A stretch of DNA of 64,000 nucleotides from Pseudomonadota bacterium (GCA_021801265.1 JAJYYE010000010.1:186001-250000), one strand, 5' to 3'. Shown: positions 49,539 through 58,118, numbered from the stretch's first letter. Made by a program: numbers and translations. The notes: generated from the sequence alone by a model not told the origin.

Positions 49539-51188
49539 ATGGATGCTTACGAAATTCTAAATGGCCTGCAGCACCCCGTATTTATCATCGATAAAGCCCA
49601 ATCGCTTCGCTACATTAATCCACGGGCGTTACGGCTGTTCGGCTTGCCACCATCCGATACGCTCACGATGGCAGACATTCTCGGCAAGCTATTCCTGCGG
49701 GATGGCACCCCACTACGCACCCTAGAACTTACCCATCACAAGCCCCTGCCCATTAGCCTGCATTCCAATCAATATTTGAAGGTTGATGCCCTCTTGCAAT
49801 CATCTGTTGTCGGCAATGAGCGTCTCTGTTTTGAACTGAGTTTATGCCAAAGCGGCACCGCCTCGACGATTGATTCCCTCACAGGACTCATGGATCGCGG
49901 GCAAATGCTGCAATTAATTGGCATCAAACGCCGCTTGGGGCTTGGTGCACTCATCTTGATTGATATTGACCGACTTAAAATCATCAATGATTTTCTTGGC
50001 TACAAAACGGGCGATGAGGTCATTCACGCCCTGGGCCACGCATTCCGCCATGACATTCCGAGTGAGGTGATGCTCGCCCGGTGGAGCGGACATGAGTTCA
50101 TGGCACTGGTTCCCGCAAAGCTGGTGACGCAAACCCAAACCATTGCCGAACAATTCAACACCATTGCACACCAGTTACCGCTGGGGCAGACCTTAAAAAT
50201 CCCCGGGGAGCGTTTAAGTTTGAGTGTCGGCTACACCACGTTTCAGGCCACCGACGATAACGGTCAGGATCCCTTAATCGAAGTGAATGCCGCCGTGTTT
50301 GAGGCCAAGCGCGCCGGGCGGAACCGCGCCGTGAATGCGCACCATCTGACCCGCCCTTCCATTTACATTACGGGCGGCACACTGGAATCCGCACTGGCGG
50401 AAAACCGGATTGTGGCCGCAGTACAACCCATTTTTGATCTCAAAACAGGCAACATCGTTGCCGACGAATCCCTTGCCCGCATGATTACCCCACAAGGAAA
50501 TATTATTGCGGCCGGCGAATTTATTACCGCGGCATCCTCATTGCAACTGGCGCACCGCATCGATCAAGCCATTATTAACCAAACGATCAATTATTGTGTT
50601 ACCAGTCATTTCAGCGCGCCCCGTTCGCATTTTATTAACATCTCGGGCGATTTTCTCCACCACCCTGAACTCATTGCCGAAGTCATCCAGAACGCCATGA
50701 ACGCCTGCGCGTGCACCCATCCCGATCAATCCAGTAGCCGCCAGATTAAACCGCTCGTGATTGAAATCACTGAACGCGAACTGGTTGAAGATACCCAAGA
50801 AGCACTGCGGGCATTGCAGCCCCTACTCGATTTTGGCCTGCGCCTCGCTTTGGATGACTTCGGCAGCGGCTATTCCTCTTATCGTTACTTGTTGGATTTA
50901 CCGTTCCACTTCCTGAAAATTGAAGGCGAGCTCATTCGGCATATCACCACCAATAACAAAGCCAAGCGGATTGTGAAACACATTCAAGATATGGCGCAAG
51001 ATCTTGGCCTCATCACCGTGGCCGAATTTATTACCGACCAAGCCACCGCCAACGAATTGGCAGAAATGGGCGTTGATTGGGGTCAAGGATTTTACTTAGG
51101 CAAACCTGAGCTGATGCAGCCGGATTTAATTCAACAGATGGGTTTAAAACACAGCAACCCACACGCACCCAAAAAGGTGAGATCCTAG
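49539..51188 (+). CDS. PAS, degenerate GGDEF and divergent EAL protein
   Basis: A 549-aa cytoplasmic protein with an N-terminal PAS-like region (1-100), a GGDEF-like domain (about 110-265) whose signature is WSGHEF, and an EAL domain (about 275-530). The cyclase motif is lost, so synthesis of c-di-GMP is unlikely. In the EAL domain, DESLAR replaces EALLR and KIEGEL replaces KIDxxF, while ITERE, DDFGSG and QGFYLGKP remain. Phosphodiesterase activity is uncertain; a c-di-GMP receptor or weak enzyme are the alternatives. AGGA precedes the ATG by 11 nt. The nearby phosphorelay protein may share its pathway. Confidence 0.9.
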   Translation: MDAYEILNGLQHPVFIIDKAQSLRYINPRALRLFGLPPSDTLTMADILGKLFLRDGTPLRTLELTHHKPLPISLHSNQYLKVDALLQSSVVGNERLCFELSLCQSGTASTIDSLTGLMDRGQMLQLIGIKRRLGLGALILIDIDRLKIINDFLGYKTGDEVIHALGHAFRHDIPSEVMLARWSGHEFMALVPAKLVTQTQTIAEQFNTIAHQLPLGQTLKIPGERLSLSVGYTTFQATDDNGQDPLIEVNAAVFEAKRAGRNRAVNAHHLTRPSIYITGGTLESALAENRIVAAVQPIFDLKTGNIVADESLARMITPQGNIIAAGEFITAASSLQLAHRIDQAIINQTINYCVTSHFSAPRSHFINISGDFLHHPELIAEVIQNAMNACACTHPDQSSSRQIKPLVIEITERELVEDTQEALRALQPLLDFGLRLALDDFGSGYSSYRYLLDLPFHFLKIEGELIRHITTNNKAKRIVKHIQDMAQDLGLITVAEFITDQATANELAEMGVDWGQGFYLGKPELMQPDLIQQMGLKHSNPHAPKKVRS

Positions 51189-51290
51189 CGCCTGTTCATC
51201 ACCTCGCTAAAGCGCGCATCCTGTTCCCACGCCGCTTGGGCATCCCTGCCCAAGACCTGACGCGCAGCGGACAAAGTGCCGAGAAGCTTT
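51185..51290 (-). pseudogene. Possible 3' remnant of an unidentified gene
   Basis: On the minus strand a frame ending at a TAG (51185-51187) reads TLSAARQVLGRDAQAAWEQ, then DARFSEVMNRR. It looks like the C-terminus of a real protein but runs straight into the dispersed repeat and has no start. The family is not recognised, and chance is possible. Confidence 0.3.
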
Positions 51291-51293
51291 ACT

Positions 51294-51400
51294 GTGTTAA
51301 AAATACGCTCAACATGCGCACATACTCTGCGTATATTGCGCTTTTTCGCGCCATTTTGCCTTGCGCTGCATCACTTGATCGATATCATGAACAGGCTCTG
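51294..51400 (+). repeat. Dispersed intergenic repeat, copy B (intact reference copy)
   Basis: This has the blocks GTTAAAAATACGCTCAACAT, GCGCACATACTC, CTTTTTCGCGCCATTTTGCC, GCATCACTTGATC and TGAACAGGCT in order over about 107 nt. It lies in a convergent gap. Copies A and C are at 12281-12540 and 38818-38925. Confidence 0.65.
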
Positions 51401-51436
51401 AAAGAGTGTTTTTGGGTCACCGGCCATAGAATAAAA

Positions 51437-52036
51437 TCAGCTCGGCCTTAATCGCTTCAGTACCCACCAAACAGCACTGATTGCTACAGCGCACAGCAAA
51501 CCAATCAACGCGCCGCCAGCCACATCTGCCGGGAAGTGCGCACCGACAGCCATGCGTGACCAAGCCACCCAAAAAGCCAATACCCCCAATCCCCAGCGGA
51601 TCGGCCAAGCCGCACCCGGCGCAAGGCTTGCCCACAGCAAAAACACAAACGCCGCATGCCCCGAGGGAAAACTGTACGCATATTCTGGCCGACCCACCAC
51701 ATGCACCAGTGATTCCCCCAGCACCGCCAAGGGCCGAGGTAAATCCAGCACAGGTTTCAAGGTCGCAATAACCCACCAACTCAACAAATACCCCCACACC
51801 AAAACGCCAACCCGTTCAGGCAAAATCCAGGCAGGGCGCGCCAAAGCTACAGTCAATGCCAAAGCGATATACACGGGATACCACTGATGATCGCCCACAA
51901 AAGTGCCCGCCAGCGCCAAAGCATCCTTGCCGGGCCATTGGGCACCATTAATTCCTAAAAAAAAGGCCTGATTCCAGCCATCCCAGCTATACCCAATCGA
52001 ATCGCGAAATGCGGCCGCATTCATGCCTGTGCTCAT
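51437..52036 (-). CDS. PAP2-family membrane phosphatase
   Basis: A 199-aa integral membrane protein with about five or six hydrophobic segments. The three PAP2 phosphatase motifs are complete: KPVLDLPRP (KxxxxxxRP), PSGHA, and SRMAVGAHFPADV (SRx5Hx3D). Candidate substrates are phosphatidic acid, undecaprenyl pyrophosphate or phosphatidylglycerophosphate. The ATG at 52036 makes an ATGA overlap with the DUF4337 gene, so the two are co-translated. Confidence 0.93.
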   Translation of the reverse strand: MSTGMNAAAFRDSIGYSWDGWNQAFFLGINGAQWPGKDALALAGTFVGDHQWYPVYIALALTVALARPAWILPERVGVLVWGYLLSWWVIATLKPVLDLPRPLAVLGESLVHVVGRPEYAYSFPSGHAAFVFLLWASLAPGAAWPIRWGLGVLAFWVAWSRMAVGAHFPADVAGGALIGLLCAVAISAVWWVLKRLRPS

Positions 52037-52620
52037 GCCATGGCCACCAGCGCCATGCCCCACAAACCAATGCCCACCATCGCACTTAACAGCCCCGCGC
52101 CAAATAACCAGCGACGCCCGGTCAACGCGGTAATTGAGGCCAAGGAAATTGAAATTTGAAAGAAAATCATCGCAATCTCTAAATCATGGTGTGGTTTATT
52201 CAAGCGGAATGATTCGGCATTCGCCGCCTCGGATTCTTTCTCCAACGCATCGGCACGCTGCTTGATCTCAACTTTCTGAGTTTTATATTTCGCAATTTCA
52301 TCTTGAAAACCCGCCACGCGATCCGGCGTCGTCAAATCAACCGCCAACGCCATCAAATGGGATTTAGTGCTGACTGCCTGATAATAATTCCACTCATCCG
52401 TCGCCTTCGTCTTCTTCAGAACTGCCTCATTCTTATAAAGAAGAACCTCATTCATGAGATTACTGCCCTGATAACTCACCATCGCACCCAATGCCGCAAT
52501 CAACGCGGTAAAAATCGCCACCCACTGATTCAAACTGTGAGAAACCGGAAGTCCCCCACCGTGCGCCGCCCCATGCACGGCCTCATCATGAGGTGCGTGC
52601 GTATGTAAACCATGACTCAT
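52033..52620 (-). CDS. DUF4337 family membrane protein
   Basis: A 195-aa protein of the DUF4337 family. A His-rich N-terminus (about residues 1-30) is followed by a membrane segment WVAIFTALIAALGAMVSYQG. A long charged helical region (about 60-135, with the KATDEWNYYQAVSTKSH motif typical of the family) precedes two more membrane segments at the C-terminus. The ATG at 52620 has GGAG 9 nt upstream. Its function is unknown. Coupling to a PAP2 phosphatase suggests a shared envelope role. Confidence 0.88.
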   Translation of the reverse strand: MSHGLHTHAPHDEAVHGAAHGGGLPVSHSLNQWVAIFTALIAALGAMVSYQGSNLMNEVLLYKNEAVLKKTKATDEWNYYQAVSTKSHLMALAVDLTTPDRVAGFQDEIAKYKTQKVEIKQRADALEKESEAANAESFRLNKPHHDLEIAMIFFQISISLASITALTGRRWLFGAGLLSAMVGIGLWGMALVAMA

Positions 52621-52798
52621 ACAAATAAACTCCAAAAAACACCCAGTAACCCATACAACACCCCGCATCCTCATCGCCCGCCCCACATCGGTCAAGTAAA
52701 AAATAATCAGCCAACCCAAGCAAAACGGCTTTATTCTTCAGAGAAACTCAGCTAAGATTCGCGCCTCATTTTGCACGGCACCATCCGTACAGGATTTT

Positions 52799-52875
52799 CG
52801 GGATGTAGCGCAGCCTGGTAGCGCACCTGCATGGGGTGTAGGTGGTCGGAGGTTCAAATCCTCTCATCCCGACCA
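52799..52875 (+). tRNA. tRNA-Pro (GGG anticodon)
   Basis: A 77-nt cloverleaf with encoded CCA. The acceptor stem is CGGGATG with CATCCCG. The D-arm GCGC...GCGC, anticodon stem CCTGC/GTAGG with loop ATGGGGT (anticodon GGG at 52833-52835) and T-arm with TTCAAAT all fit. The gene marks the border between core chromosome and the island, and its 3' end is a common integration site for tyrosine-recombinase elements. Confidence 0.97.
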
Positions 52876-52896
52876 ATAAAATTAACGATTTACATC

Positions 52897-52918
52897 AACC
52901 GCCGAAAGGCGGTTTTTG
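52897..52918 (+). terminator. Intrinsic terminator after tRNA-Pro
   Basis: A stem AACCGCC/GGCGGTT with a GAAA loop is followed by TTTG, 21 nt after the tRNA. Confidence 0.9.
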
Positions 52919-53621
52919 TTTTTCAGCATTTTGGATACGGATCTGGATACAACTTGGATTTTGCCAGGGGACTGCGATTAGAAGAGATGGCGTGAGAAGC
53001 TCTGGGCGATGATATTGGGGTTGACTCCCTGCTTGTGTCTACCAAATGACGTTGGCGTGGCTAAGGATGGATCCCTCGGTTGACTAGAGTGTGGATCACA
53101 AATATCCCATTTCTTTGGTAAAGCCAAAGGTCCGCTTCTCGGTGCTATTGCAGACATTGACATTGCAGTAGATTAACTGCCGCTGTGTAGGGGCGAGAGC
53201 AGTCATCTGCATTGGCACAGGGGGGCAATCACACGCCCGGACCTAACACCTGGCTATCTGAATTCTAATAATTCCGTCTCCGGCTTTGAAAAACGGTTCG
53301 GATCGGATGGCGCAAACCGAATGGTCGTTTGTCACACGCGAATTCGCTGAAGAACAGTGGATCGTTGACGTAGGTTCGACCTGATCGCGTATGGCTTCCC
53401 GTCTTGTATTTGGATATTATCTTTGGAAGCTAAGATCGCGGCCAGCTTGGTGACTTTTGTACCATGTAACCAACCCGCCAACTGAACTCCTGACTTCTCG
53501 GGGATATCTAGCTTGTGCATGGCGACCGTCACGCAAGACCATTATATGGTTGGAAGCTTGCATTCCCTCAGGACACGCCTCTGGCTAATCAGTCGAGAGG
53601 CAATAGACTAAGGACTTTAGT
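52919..53621. other. 700-nt island leader without a recognisable gene
   Basis: Just past the tRNA terminator there is GGATACGGATCTGGATACAA (52933-52952), with GGATAC twice, of the sort seen near attachment sites. No integrase or integrase fragment is recognised. Short minus-strand frames (52978-53163 and 53332-53532) have no family look or ribosome binding site. The stretch probably contains the promoter of the ABC-3C operon and decayed island DNA. Confidence 0.45.
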
Positions 53622-54842
53622 ATGGAAGCCGCTTCCCTCGATCAGTATTCCGCCGGAGAGCAAGGGCTGGGATACATCTATCAGCCTCGCTTCGCACTGC
53701 TCAAGCTCTTGCAGTTGCCGGAGAGCACGTCAGTTTTGATTGAAAAGGACGACGACCTTGACTTCATCGACAAGGACGGCGTCAAGACGCTGGCCTCCCT
53801 CAAGCACAAGGGGACTGGTGATCGTCTGACAGACCTGTCAACAGACTTCTGGAAGTCGGTCCGAATCTGGCTTGCCCGATACAACCGTGATGGGCGCAGC
53901 GAGGCCAGTCTTTGCTTCTTCCTGTTTTCGACGGGCACTGTTTCAAATACCTCATTCTTACGGCACTTCCTGCTTGAACCACCGACAGAAGACGAGACCT
54001 ATTCGCTGTCACAGATTGCAGCCAATGTTCTTGCCAAGTCCGAATCGAAACTCATCGGTGAAATCGCTGCCGAGTTCCATAAACTCAACGACGACGAGAA
54101 GGATGACTTTCTCGCGCGCATCGTGATATTTGATGCCGCACCGCGTATTGAGGATGTGCCTTCGATCATCAAAGATCAGCACATGCGTAGCATCCGGCGC
54201 GATAACCGCGATGCCATCTTCGAGCGCCTCGAAGGTTGGTGGAATGACACCATTGTCAACCTGTTGGTCGGCAAGCGTGCAGACGCCATCTTCGGCTACG
54301 AAATCTCAGACAAGCTTTCCGCGTTTGCCGAGGAGTACAAGTCAGACAACCTCCCGATCACCTTCCGAGGGAAGGTGCCCGCTGGAGAGATCGATGCAGA
54401 CAATGATCCGCGCCTGTTTGTTGTCCAACTGCGAGAAATTGGTATTGCCTCCAACCGCATTCGCAACGCCATATTGGACTACTACCGAGCTTTCGAGCAG
54501 CGGTCTTCCTGGGCTCGCCAGAACCTCCTTGTCTCGGGAGAAATGGAAGAATACGAAGACCGCCTTATTGATGAATGGAGTCGCTACCGGGATGTGGTCT
54601 TCGAGGAACTTGATGAAGACAGTGCCGATGCAGTTCTTTTGGAAGCGGGTAAAGCACTGTATCAATGGGCTGACTTGGAGAGCGGCAATAACAGCACCCT
54701 TCGCATTCGGGAGCGTGTGACCGAGCCCTATGTTGTGCGCGGCGGATTCCATATCCTTGCAAACAGCCGACCACTTCCAAGAGTTTATTGGCACCCACGT
54801 TTCCTTAACCGTGTCGGCCAGTTGTTGGGGGCCGCGGAATGA
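53622..54842 (+). CDS. ABC-3C system effector: nuclease-like N-terminal domain plus ABC-3C C-terminal domain
   Basis: A 406-aa protein, the first gene of a three-gene ABC-three-component (ABC-3C) system. The N-terminal 160 residues resemble the DUF4297/Cap4-type restriction-endonuclease-fold domain: GLGYIYQPRFALLKLL, then Glu41, Asp43-46, the LKHK segment at 60-63 and LTDLSTDFWKSVRIW. The Glu/Asp/KxK spacing is compatible with a PD-(D/E)xK active site. The remaining 240 residues (LEGWWNDTIVNLL, EYEDRLIDEWSRY, YVVRGGFHILAN) match the C-terminal domain typical of ABC-3C effectors. Expected role: DNA cleavage when the ATPase partner senses an invader. This is inference from the family; AAGGA precedes the ATG. 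Confidence 0.82.
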   Translation: MEAASLDQYSAGEQGLGYIYQPRFALLKLLQLPESTSVLIEKDDDLDFIDKDGVKTLASLKHKGTGDRLTDLSTDFWKSVRIWLARYNRDGRSEASLCFFLFSTGTVSNTSFLRHFLLEPPTEDETYSLSQIAANVLAKSESKLIGEIAAEFHKLNDDEKDDFLARIVIFDAAPRIEDVPSIIKDQHMRSIRRDNRDAIFERLEGWWNDTIVNLLVGKRADAIFGYEISDKLSAFAEEYKSDNLPITFRGKVPAGEIDADNDPRLFVVQLREIGIASNRIRNAILDYYRAFEQRSSWARQNLLVSGEMEEYEDRLIDEWSRYRDVVFEELDEDSADAVLLEAGKALYQWADLESGNNSTLRIRERVTEPYVVRGGFHILANSRPLPRVYWHPRFLNRVGQLLGAAE

Positions 54843-55327
54843 AAAGGTGGGATCAACGACCATTTGAAGTCAAAAATCTTTTCAATCCAGCCTTCTGCGG
54901 CCTGGTGTTGTTCAGGGCATTGCAAGGCTATGAGGAGGAGAACCCGGATGGCATGCCGTTCTCTCTTGCATTGCTCGTGCTCCCACTGTGTTTGCAGAAA
55001 GACGCTCGCGAAGTGATTGCGGGCAGTTCTCGCAGCTATCTTTTGAAAATCGTCGAAAAGAACCCTCAGTTGCTGGTTGGCTTCGCCGAGCGCGCCCGCG
55101 ATCTGCTGCCGTTTGCGCTCGAAGCTTTTGGCGTGCTGATGGAGCGAGGATGTTTTGACGTGTCGCCAGATGGCCGGTTGAAGACTGTGCCGAAACGCGT
55201 TCGGAAATCCGTGACCGGGACCGATGAGTCCATCTCCTGTCAACGCGTCGCACGCATTGTTGGAAAAGAATTTGCGCGCATCGCAGATCGCGTGACCGTG
55301 TACACGACCTTTGGAATACGCCCATGA
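54839..55327 (+). CDS. ABC-3C system middle component
   Basis: A 162-aa protein with the typical middle-component layout: an N-terminal VKNLFNPAFCGLVLFRALQG segment, then LLVLPLCLQKDAREVI, FAERARDLLPFALEAFGVLM, and a C-terminal GKEFARIADRVTVYTTFGI. It links the effector and the ATPase in predicted ABC-3C conflict systems. It has 4-nt ATGA overlaps at both ends, so the three genes are one translational unit, which is itself diagnostic. Confidence 0.85.
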   Translation: MKRWDQRPFEVKNLFNPAFCGLVLFRALQGYEEENPDGMPFSLALLVLPLCLQKDAREVIAGSSRSYLLKIVEKNPQLLVGFAERARDLLPFALEAFGVLMERGCFDVSPDGRLKTVPKRVRKSVTGTDESISCQRVARIVGKEFARIADRVTVYTTFGIRP

Positions 55328-57285
55328 AAATCAAATCGATTCATATCTACAGTCACGACGGGCAGCGCCGAGATCTTCAGTTCAAGGTAGACGGCCTGAA
55401 CGTCATCACTGGTCGTTCCTCCACCGGGAAATCAGCACTCTCCGAAATCATCGAATACTGTATGGGGCGCTCAACCTTCAATGTCCCGGAAGGTATCATT
55501 CGCGACAAGGTGGCATGGTTCGCCGTGATCTATCAGTTCTCCCAGGAACAGGTACTAATCGCAAAGCCCACGCCAACCGCCGGTGGTACAAGCTGCAGTA
55601 CCGCCATGCAGCGAAGGGGAAATCAACTGGCAGTCCCCGACTTTAAGGAGTTGGTGGTCAACACTGATGATGAAGCGGTGGTTGCGCTGCTGTCGCGGCT
55701 GTTGGGCATCCCGGAGAACCGTACCGATGTTGCGATAGAGCACAGCCGGGAAAGCTATGACGCGAACGTCAAGCACACGTACTACTACTTATTTCAGAAG
55801 CAGGGCATTGTCGCCAACAAGGATCAACTTTTCTATCGTCAGAATGAAGCGTTTCAGCCACAGGCGATCCGCGACACATTGCCGATCCTTCTGGGCATTT
55901 CTTCCAATGATCGGTACGAGCTGGAGGCCAAACTGCGCGCAGCGCAGCGAGAGCTGAAGCTCAACGCAAAGCTCCTCGAACAGGCTCGAGATGCCATTGA
56001 TACGTCTCAGCAAAAGGGAATCAGTCTTTTCTCGGAGGCCAAGGCGGTCGGCATCATCCAGCCGGAGAATCAACAGGCTGGGCCGGATGGCATGATCGAC
56101 GCCTTGCGTACTGCCCTGCAATGGAAACCGGCCTCGGTTCCCGACGACGACGGTCAAAGAATATCTCGGCTCGAAGAAGAGATTAGCCAACTGCGTAAGG
56201 ACCGGCGGGAGGTCCAATCCAAGGTCGATGCAGCCCGTCAGTTCTCCAAGCGGGCTGGCGGCTTTGAAAGTGAAGCGCTGGAGCAAAAAGATCGACTCGC
56301 TTCCATCAAGGCCCTTCCCAAGAATCCTGAGACCGGTGAGTGGCAATGGCCATTCTGCGAAGCAAACCTGGCTCTGGAGTCCCCTGTTGCACAAGTGCTC
56401 CTCAAAGAACTGGCAACACTCGACGAAGAAATGAGCATTGTCGCGGGTCAACGACCGAAATTGGAAGCGTATCTTGCCGAGCAGGATGACAAGGTACGCG
56501 AGGTCGTAGATGCAATAAAGAATAAGGAAGCGGAGTTGTCTGCTGCAATCGCGGCCAACGAAGTGATCGCGCAAATGGGGACGCGCAACAATGCGGCGGC
56601 ACGGGTTGTGGGTCGCATCAGCTTGTTCTTGGAAAATATTGTCCCCAATGCGGAGTTGATTGCGCGCGAAGCAGAGCACCGCCGCCTGAAGTTCAAGGTC
56701 GATGAGCTGGAGAAGAAAATTGGTGCAGACGACAGCCACGAACGACTGACATCGATTATGAATAACATCTCAGCTCAGATGTCACGTTACATTCAGGCCT
56801 TCAAGGCGGAGTTCAGCGCCTTCCCTGCCCGACTCGACCTAAATCATCTCACCATCGTTTTCGATCGGCCAGATCGCCCGGTTCCCATGAGCCGAACCGG
56901 CGGTGGTGAGAACCACTTGGCCTACCACCTGTCGGCATTGCTGGCACTGCACCTTTTCGCCTCGAAGAACAACAGCCCAATTCCTCAGTTCCTACTGATC
57001 GATCAGCCCACTCAAGTATATTTCCCCTCGGAAAAAATTTACCAAGAAGCGGATGGAACAGTCCAGAAGACAGAGGCAGACGCCGACCTAGCGGCTGTCC
57101 GTCGATTGTTCGAGCTGTTGCTAAATTTCACACAGAAGGAAGTCCCGGGTTTTCAACTCATCGTGACTGAGCACGCAAATCTTCGCGATCAGTGGTTCCA
57201 AGATGCTTTGGTTGAGCTGCCATGGACCAAACCTCCTGCATTGGTGCCGGAAAATTGGCCTTTGATGTCTCGGTCATCTTCATGA
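55324..57285 (+). CDS. ABC-3C system ATPase (DUF3732, SMC/Rad50-like)
   Basis: A 653-aa ABC ATPase of the SMC type, the third gene of the ABC-3C operon. Walker A is GRSSTGKSA at residues 30-38, a long charged helical middle (about 215-490) should form a coiled coil, the ABC signature is GGGENHLAYHLSALLALH from about 527, Walker B is FLLIDQPTQ near 555, and the switch His is in VTEHA near 614. WPFCEAN at mid-coil has only one cysteine, so the CxxC zinc hook is absent or incomplete. It probably senses DNA or a DNA-end state and licenses the nuclease-like partner. Experimental knowledge of DUF3732 systems is limited. Confidence 0.87.
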   Translation: MKIKSIHIYSHDGQRRDLQFKVDGLNVITGRSSTGKSALSEIIEYCMGRSTFNVPEGIIRDKVAWFAVIYQFSQEQVLIAKPTPTAGGTSCSTAMQRRGNQLAVPDFKELVVNTDDEAVVALLSRLLGIPENRTDVAIEHSRESYDANVKHTYYYLFQKQGIVANKDQLFYRQNEAFQPQAIRDTLPILLGISSNDRYELEAKLRAAQRELKLNAKLLEQARDAIDTSQQKGISLFSEAKAVGIIQPENQQAGPDGMIDALRTALQWKPASVPDDDGQRISRLEEEISQLRKDRREVQSKVDAARQFSKRAGGFESEALEQKDRLASIKALPKNPETGEWQWPFCEANLALESPVAQVLLKELATLDEEMSIVAGQRPKLEAYLAEQDDKVREVVDAIKNKEAELSAAIAANEVIAQMGTRNNAAARVVGRISLFLENIVPNAELIAREAEHRRLKFKVDELEKKIGADDSHERLTSIMNNISAQMSRYIQAFKAEFSAFPARLDLNHLTIVFDRPDRPVPMSRTGGGENHLAYHLSALLALHLFASKNNSPIPQFLLIDQPTQVYFPSEKIYQEADGTVQKTEADADLAAVRRLFELLLNFTQKEVPGFQLIVTEHANLRDQWFQDALVELPWTKPPALVPENWPLMSRSSS

Positions 57286-57501
57286 CCCGAAGAACGGAAG
57301 AACCGATGTCACCCCCTCGTTTGAGTCTGCGTTCTCCCTATAAAAGCCAACTTGTTGGTGGTCGGGCGTATGGAGAGCGGGAGCCGCAAAAGGCGGGCGT
57401 AGTGCGTTCAGCACGAAGCCACGCAGCGCAAGCGGAGTGCTGGGGGAGCCGACCCTGAACACGCGCCGAGCGCAGACGGAACCAGCAGCCAGCGTGACAA
57501 A

Positions 57502-57536
57502 TCCTGAGTCCAAAGGACGATCCCGAAGGGACAGGA
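57502..57536 (+). ncRNA. Three-way-junction fold
   Basis: An outer stem TCCTG/CAGGA (57502-57506 with 57532-57536) encloses two perfect hairpins: GTCC-AAA-GGAC (57508-57518) and TCCC-GAA-GGGA (57521-57531). Every base of both arms pairs. The order and tightness suggest selection on a folded nucleic acid. It could fold as RNA or as single-stranded DNA. Confidence 0.5.
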
Positions 57537-57639
57537 GTTGGCGCGGTGGTTGCGGCGGAGTCGAAGCCGAGGTCGTGAGCGAGCCCCAGCGAGCGGTCAG
57601 GGTTGGGGGCGAAGCCCCCCAATCCCCAACAAGCGATAG

Positions 57640-57772
57640 CGCGTCGGGGCATCCAGCTTTGGGTCGCAGGACGCTCGCAGAGAGGACAAGATTCTGGCGT
57701 AGGCCAGAACGAGGTCAGGCCATAAGCGTAGCGGCCTCGACCGAAGCCAGCAAAGCTGGATGCCCCGACGCG
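57640..57772. repeat. Perfect 22-nt inverted repeat with structured 89-nt interior
   Basis: Left arm 57640-57661 and right arm 57751-57772 are exact reverse complements. The interior holds the TTCTGGC/GCCAGAA hairpin (57692-57709) and a GGTC-GGCC/GGCC-GACC stem (57713-57742). The whole unit can fold as one long hairpin with side branches. Confidence 0.85.
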
Positions 57773-58090
57773 GAGCGGAGGGGATTGGGCCGGGGGAACC
57801 GCGAAGCGGGGGCGGAGCCATTTCTGCTCGGTTCCGTGGACGGGCGTCCAGCCCGTCAGGTGCTGCAAACCCGCATTGCGGGCGGCGTTCAGCCGTCCAT
57901 GAGCCTAGCGAATGGATTGCAAGTACCGTCAGGAGCTGAGTGGAAATTGACAGCGGACTCAGTGTTCACCCTGTCGTCGCCTTTGCACATCTGTCTGCAC
58001 GCCTGATGGCAATACCCCGTGCAAGGTCATGTGCAATGTCTGCTGTGCTGTGTCGTGTTGCGAGCCATGTCGTTCTAATTTTGGTCCGCG

Positions 58091-58118
58091 CCTAATGAGG
58101 TTCAACCACATCATTAGG
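58091..58118. promoter_or_regulatory. Inverted repeat just upstream of mobC-like gene
   Basis: Perfect 8-nt arms CCTAATGA and TCATTAGG are separated by 12 nt that can itself pair (GGTT with AACC). It ends 11 nt before the mobC-like start and overlaps the ribosome binding region. It may be an autoregulatory operator or the recognition repeat of a transfer origin. Confidence 0.55.

Noticed and set aside
52978-53532. Short minus-strand frames next to tRNA-Pro as integrase remnants
   Set aside because: Neither shows the Arg-His-Tyr pattern or other integrase motifs.
57338-57868. 176-codon minus-strand frame in the same block
   Set aside because: The same reasons apply; it is a by-product of low stop-codon frequency in GC-rich DNA.
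57437-58006. 189-codon plus-strand frame in the GC-rich block
   Set aside because: Its composition follows the hairpins, there is no ribosome binding site, and no protein family is recognisable. High GC alone keeps frames open here.
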